From contig JAFPWQ010000158.1 in the NCBI GenBank assembly GCA_017394925.1, forward strand, positions 1-9,888: a DNA stretch of 9,888 nucleotides. Reading direction: 5' to 3'. Numbering within the stretch: the stretch's first letter is position 1; each line of letters opens with the position of its first letter. This stretch comes from Synergistaceae bacterium. Lineage in GTDB: Bacteria > Synergistota > Synergistia > Synergistales > Aminobacteriaceae. Position numbers and translations under genes: made by a program. Below are positions 6,807 to 9,888 of this stretch, piece after piece. The notes under the pieces are model-generated. The model was not told where the DNA came from. It did no database searches and saw nothing but the letters and a program-made list of their open reading frames with translations.

Positions 6807-7358
6807 ATGAAAGCTATCAAGAAAATTTTGCTGTACGTAACGAAGGCGGAGTTAATCATCTCTGCCCTCGCTTTTGTTGTTATGGTCGTATGTTACTTTC
6901 TTTCAGTCGTGAACCGCAACTTTATCCGCGCCTCCATGCCATGGACTGAAGAACTCGCTTTGTACTCAATGGTCTACATGGCCCTGCTTGGAATGGAAGT
7001 AGGACTTAGGGACGGGACTCAGGTATGTGTTACGGCACTCACGGACAAGGTGAAGGGAAACATAATCGGAAAGATTCTCGGATTCATATCAAGCGTAATA
7101 TTAATCGTGTTCATCTATGAGATGTGCAGTTACGGAATCTCTCTTGTGTCGCGTCAGATGACAACAGGTCAGACAACTCCCGTCATGAAGATACCGATGT
7201 ATTTACTCTATGCATCACTCGTAATATCTTTCGGAATCTCTTTAGTGTCTCAGGTCTTAATGCTAATCGGCCGTCTCTTTAATATCCCGATGGATGACAT
7301 AACACGAATCGATGACATCATAGACGGTTTCATTCACAAACAGAAAAGGGACGCGTAA
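6807..7358 (+). CDS. dctQ: TRAP transporter small membrane subunit DctQ (system 2)
   Basis: This 183-residue inner-membrane protein has four hydrophobic helices (about residues 15-35, 49-66, 88-112 and 130-154). It carries the DctQ landmark MPWTEELALYSMVYMALLG after helix 1 and TPVMKIPMYLLYAS before helix 4. The C-terminal tail (about residues 160-183) is longer and more charged than in the first DctQ. Only 12 bases (CA-rich) separate it from dctP2, and I see no Shine-Dalgarno before the ATG, so it is probably translated by coupling to dctP2. It should form the membrane complex with the DctM encoded next. Confidence 0.9.
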   Translation: MKAIKKILLYVTKAELIISALAFVVMVVCYFLSVVNRNFIRASMPWTEELALYSMVYMALLGMEVGLRDGTQVCVTALTDKVKGNIIGKILGFISSVILIVFIYEMCSYGISLVSRQMTTGQTTPVMKIPMYLLYASLVISFGISLVSQVLMLIGRLFNIPMDDITRIDDIIDGFIHKQKRDA

Positions 7359-7361
7359 ACT

Positions 7362-8669
7362 ATGGAATTTCTTCTCGAACTTGATCCAGGCATATTATTA
7401 TTCGCTGTCTTCGGAATATGTATATTTATCGGCGTTCCTATTGCAATGTCTCTTGGAATCGGAGCACTGGCGGCTGTAGTCTTCGGTGATTTGGGCGTGT
7501 CTCCTGCGGTAATTGCACAGAGGATATTCGGCGGTCTTCAGTCTACGGCAATAATGGCGATTGCATTCTTCATTCTTGCAGGTAATCTCATGGCCAGCGG
7601 AGGAATTTCACGGCGCATAGTTGATTTTGCGAACTGTCTAATCGGAAATATTCGCGGCGGAATGAGTGTTGCACTTGTTCTTGCGTGTGCATTCTTCGCG
7701 GCATTATCGGGTTCTGCTCCTGCTACTGTCGTTGCTATAGGCTCAATGCTTTATGCTGACATGGTGAAAAACGGTTATCCTGAAGCTGACATTGCCGGTC
7801 TTCTTGTCGTATCAGGGGGATTGGGGCCGATAATCCCTCCGTCAATCATAATGGTTTTGTACTGCACATTAACGGGCGCATCAGTGTCTAACATGTTCAC
7901 CGAAGGAATGATGATAGGCGTTGCAATAATGATAGTGCTTATCGTTGAAGTATTATTCTTTGCGAAAAGAGATAACTGGCCTAAGATTGAAGTTAAGCGT
8001 TCTGCATGGGAAGTATTAAAGATATTCCTTGATGCAATTCCTGCACTGCTTACACCCGTTATCATTCTCGGAGGCATTTATTCGGGCTTAATGACACCTA
8101 CAGAGAGTGCTGCTATAGCTTGTGTGTGGGCGATGATTGCGGGAATATTAATTTACCGTGAGATAAGCATTAAGGATTTAGTGCCTATATTCATGAAATC
8201 AGCTAAGAGTTCGGCCATGATTCTTTTCATCATTGCGGCTTCAACTGCATTCTCATGGATATTCACATATTCAGGTTCATCTGAAGACCTCGTGAATTTC
8301 ATCGTCAGTCTGAATCTCAACAGTACGTTATTCTGTCTTGTTATCGCAATTATTCTCTTAATCTTCGGGACATTCATGGAAGGCACTGCAATAGCCGTTC
8401 TTCTTGTGCCGGTGTTATGGCCGATGGCTAAGACAATGGGAATTCATCCGATTCATTTCGGCATGATCGTATGCATATCGAACGTAATCGGGACAATGAC
8501 TCCTCCCGTAGCCGTAAATATATTCTCAGCAGTACAGGTTACAAGGTCAGTGCGTGAACTCAAAATCGGGAGCATAGCCAAAGCAGAGATGCCATATTTC
8601 ATAGGATACACTGCTGTATTCTTCCTGTGCGTATTCTCTGAATGGTTCTGTACGTTCCTGATTAAATAG
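7362..8669 (+). CDS. dctM: TRAP transporter large membrane subunit DctM (system 2)
   Basis: This 435-residue polytopic transport subunit starts three bases after the dctQ2 stop. Landmarks in order are FIGVPIAMSLGIG (22-34), AQRIFGGLQSTAIMAIAFF (52-70), FAALSGSAPATVVAIG (112-127), MVKNGYP (134-140), GGLGPIIPPS (152-161), GGIYSGLMTPTESA (237-250), and GIHPIHFGMIV followed by GTMTPPV near 360-383. About 12 hydrophobic helices are visible. Relative to DctM1 it has the same architecture but clearly different sequence, including SGSAPATV instead of SGSSVATT in the first re-entrant region. Its C-terminus ends TFLIK, without the proline that DctM1 has in TFLP. Only a weak ribosome binding site (AAAAGGGA) precedes the ATG, which suggests coupling with dctQ2. 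Confidence 0.95.
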   Translation: MEFLLELDPGILLFAVFGICIFIGVPIAMSLGIGALAAVVFGDLGVSPAVIAQRIFGGLQSTAIMAIAFFILAGNLMASGGISRRIVDFANCLIGNIRGGMSVALVLACAFFAALSGSAPATVVAIGSMLYADMVKNGYPEADIAGLLVVSGGLGPIIPPSIIMVLYCTLTGASVSNMFTEGMMIGVAIMIVLIVEVLFFAKRDNWPKIEVKRSAWEVLKIFLDAIPALLTPVIILGGIYSGLMTPTESAAIACVWAMIAGILIYREISIKDLVPIFMKSAKSSAMILFIIAASTAFSWIFTYSGSSEDLVNFIVSLNLNSTLFCLVIAIILLIFGTFMEGTAIAVLLVPVLWPMAKTMGIHPIHFGMIVCISNVIGTMTPPVAVNIFSAVQVTRSVRELKIGSIAKAEMPYFIGYTAVFFLCVFSEWFCTFLIK

Positions 8670-8700
8670 TGATTCAATCATAAAGGAGGTATTATTCACA

Positions 8701-9471
8701 ATGAACGCAAAAGATTTATTCAACATTGAGGGCAAGAAGGCAATCGTTACAGGCGGCACTCGCGGTTTAGGCTACGGAATGGCAGAAGGACTCATGGAGG
8801 CAGGCTGTGAGGTTGCAATCGTTGGAACATCAGATAAAGTTTTTGATGTCGCAAAGGGATTCTGTGATAAGGGATTCAAATGTCATGGCATAAAAGCAAA
8901 TCTCAGAGTGCGTGATGAAGTGTATAAATGCTTTAATGAATGCGTAGAGAAACTCGGCGGCACTCTTGATATTCTTGTTACTGCTCACGGTATCCAGAGA
9001 AGACACAGCGCAGAAGTTTTCCCGGTTAGTGAATGGGATGAAGTCATTGATGTTAATCTTAATTCCGTATTCATTCTCTGTCAGGAAGCCGGAAAGATCA
9101 TGCTCGCGAAAGGCTACGGAAAAATTATCACGATTGCATCAATGGTCTCATGGTTCGGAGGTCAGACAGTCCCGGCATATACGGCCGCAAAGGGAGGAGT
9201 TACACAACTCACAAAGGAACTCAGCAATGACTGGATAGCAAGAGGCGTAAATGTGAACTCAATTGCTCCCGGTTACATGGCCACAGAAATGAATGCGGCT
9301 TTACTCGACAAGAATAACCCAAGATACGCACAAATCACCGAAAGAATTCCTGCTAACCGATGGGGAACAGGAGACGACATGAAGGGTGCATGTATCTTCC
9401 TTGCCTCACATGCGAGCGATTATCTTGGAGGCGCAATTATTCCTGTTGACGGCGGTTATCTGGTGAAATAA
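8701..9471 (+). CDS. Short-chain dehydrogenase, gluconate 5-dehydrogenase / KduD type
   Basis: This 256-residue classical SDR is predicted to be cytoplasmic and NAD(P)-dependent. The cofactor loop TGGTRGLG is at 17-24. The catalytic tetrad is Asn119 (VNLN), Ser147, Tyr160 and Lys164 (YTAAK). The C-terminal part (APGYMATEM, RIPANRWG, DMKGACIFLAS, ASDYLGG, VDGGYL) is the signature shared by gluconate 5-dehydrogenase (IdnO) and 2-deoxy-D-gluconate 3-dehydrogenase (KduD). AHGIQRRH followed by FPVSEW resembles IdnO as I recall it. The usual NNAG segment is altered to TAHG (94-97). Role by context: it would reduce 5-keto-gluconate or a similar keto-acid to the hexonate that the RspA-like enzyme dehydrates; a KDG-forming KduD reaction is the alternative. 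A strong ribosome binding site, AAAGGAGGT (8682-8690), lies ten bases upstream. It is the last gene of the operon. Confidence 0.9.
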   Translation: MNAKDLFNIEGKKAIVTGGTRGLGYGMAEGLMEAGCEVAIVGTSDKVFDVAKGFCDKGFKCHGIKANLRVRDEVYKCFNECVEKLGGTLDILVTAHGIQRRHSAEVFPVSEWDEVIDVNLNSVFILCQEAGKIMLAKGYGKIITIASMVSWFGGQTVPAYTAAKGGVTQLTKELSNDWIARGVNVNSIAPGYMATEMNAALLDKNNPRYAQITERIPANRWGTGDDMKGACIFLASHASDYLGGAIIPVDGGYLVK

Positions 9472-9487
9472 ATTCATTCATTCATTC
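9472..9487. repeat. Tetranucleotide repeat (ATTC) x4
   Basis: Four perfect ATTC units directly follow the SDR stop codon, in the short gap between the operon and the convergent chaperonin gene. It is noncoding and no function is visible. Confidence 0.6.
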
Positions 9488-9500
9488 GCACTCACACACA

Positions 9501-9534
9501 AAAAAATTCCCCGTTGGTTTAGGCCTTCGGGGAA
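9501..9534 (-). terminator. Rho-independent terminator of groEL, possibly shared with the convergent operon
   Basis: An inverted repeat pairs TTCCCCG (9507-9513) with CGGGGAA (9528-9534) around a 14-base loop. Read on the minus strand, the stem is followed at once by a run of six T (the A-run at 9501-9506), a standard intrinsic terminator 24 bases after the chaperonin stop. On the plus strand the stem is followed only by AATTTATT, so it is a weaker terminator for the sugar-acid operon, though it is the only candidate for that role here. Confidence 0.85.
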
Positions 9535-9557
9535 AATTTATTCTCTCAGTTTTAAGT

Positions 9558-9888
9558 CTAATACATTCCGTCCATACCGCCCATACCGCCCGGCATAGCA
9601 GGAGCTGCATCTTTCTTTTCGGGTTTATCCGCAACGATTCCTTCTGTCGTGAGAACCATAGCGGCGATTGATCCTGCATTCTGTAACGCTGAACGTGTAA
9701 CTTTGACGGGGTCAATGATTCCTGCGGCTACCATGTCAGTGTACTCACCTGTTGCGGCATTGAGTCCGTGTCCGATCTTCTCGCCTCTCACGCGTTCGAC
9801 GACGACATCACCCTGATAACCGGCGTTCTCTGCGATGAGATACAACGGTGCTTTGAGTGCATCAAGTACGATTCTTGCGCCTGTTCTG
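9558..9888 (-). CDS. groL: 60 kDa chaperonin GroEL, C-terminal part (5' end beyond window)
   Basis: The minus-strand frame is open to the window edge and encodes the last 109 residues of GroEL, the ATP-driven cytoplasmic folding chamber. The segment begins ARIVLDALKAPLYLIAENAG, continues with the equatorial-domain block GHGLNAATGEYTDMVAAGIIDP (Asn-Ala and Asp at the positions that contact ATP in E. coli GroEL, around 479-495), then VTRSALQNAGSIAAMVLTTE, and ends in the flexible Gly-Met tail (MPGGMGGMDGMY). The TTG near 9845 is an internal leucine codon, not a start. The gene is convergent with the operon and unrelated to it in function. No groES is visible, since it would normally be upstream, outside the window. 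Confidence 0.97.
   Translation of the reverse strand, partial: RTGARIVLDALKAPLYLIAENAGYQGDVVVERVRGEKIGHGLNAATGEYTDMVAAGIIDPVKVTRSALQNAGSIAAMVLTTEGIVADKPEKKDAAPAMPGGMGGMDGMY

Noticed and set aside
9482..9715. Minus-strand 77-residue frame overlapping the groEL end
   Set aside because: It crosses the terminator hairpin and is out of frame with the clearly identified GroEL C-terminus.
1..9888. CRISPR arrays, insertion sequences, tRNA or defence genes
   Set aside because: No repeat-spacer structure, transposase, terminal inverted repeats or cloverleaf-type sequence was seen; nearly all of the window is explained by metabolic genes and groEL.

Overview
The window looks like a sugar-acid catabolic operon from an anaerobic, probably Gram-negative-type bacterium, followed by the end of a housekeeping chaperonin gene. 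The base composition is moderately AT-leaning. Starts include ATG, GTG and TTG, most ribosome binding sites are strong AGGAGG types, and two complete periplasmic-binding-protein TRAP importers are present. I cannot place the genus. The TRAP-rich content and the GroEL tail would fit a gut or rumen anaerobe such as a Synergistota member, but that is a low-confidence guess.

Layout: (1) Positions 2-451 hold the 3' part of a GntR/FadR-type (FCD domain) regulator. (2) Positions 452-575 are intergenic, with a near-consensus sigma-70 promoter (479-507), a tandem octamer (514-529) and a strong ribosome binding site. (3) Positions 576-9471 hold eight tightly spaced plus-strand genes: an RspA/ManD-type sugar-acid dehydratase, TRAP importer 1 (dctP, dctQ, dctM), an RspB-type zinc polyol/sugar-acid dehydrogenase, TRAP importer 2 (dctP, dctQ, dctM), and an SDR of the gluconate 5-dehydrogenase/KduD type. 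Between dctM1 and the rspB-like gene lies a short in-frame stretch resembling the last residues of another dctM, possibly a gene relic. (4) Positions 9472-9557 are a short convergent intergenic region with an ATTC x4 repeat and a hairpin terminator. (5) Positions 9558-9888 hold the 3' end of groEL on the minus strand.

Working model (inference): the two TRAP systems import one or two hexonates. The RspB-like enzyme oxidises a hexonate (such as L-idonate or L-gulonate) to a keto-hexonate, the SDR reduces or interconverts the keto-acid, and the RspA-like enzyme dehydrates D-mannonate or D-gluconate to 2-keto-3-deoxygluconate (KDG). The FCD regulator would sense a pathway acid and control the promoter at 479-507. 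KDG kinase and KDPG aldolase are not in the window. I see no defence system, CRISPR array, insertion sequence, prophage or RNA gene. The main unusual points are the doubled, divergent TRAP systems in one operon, the possible dctM relic at their seam, and repeated sequence at two gene junctions.
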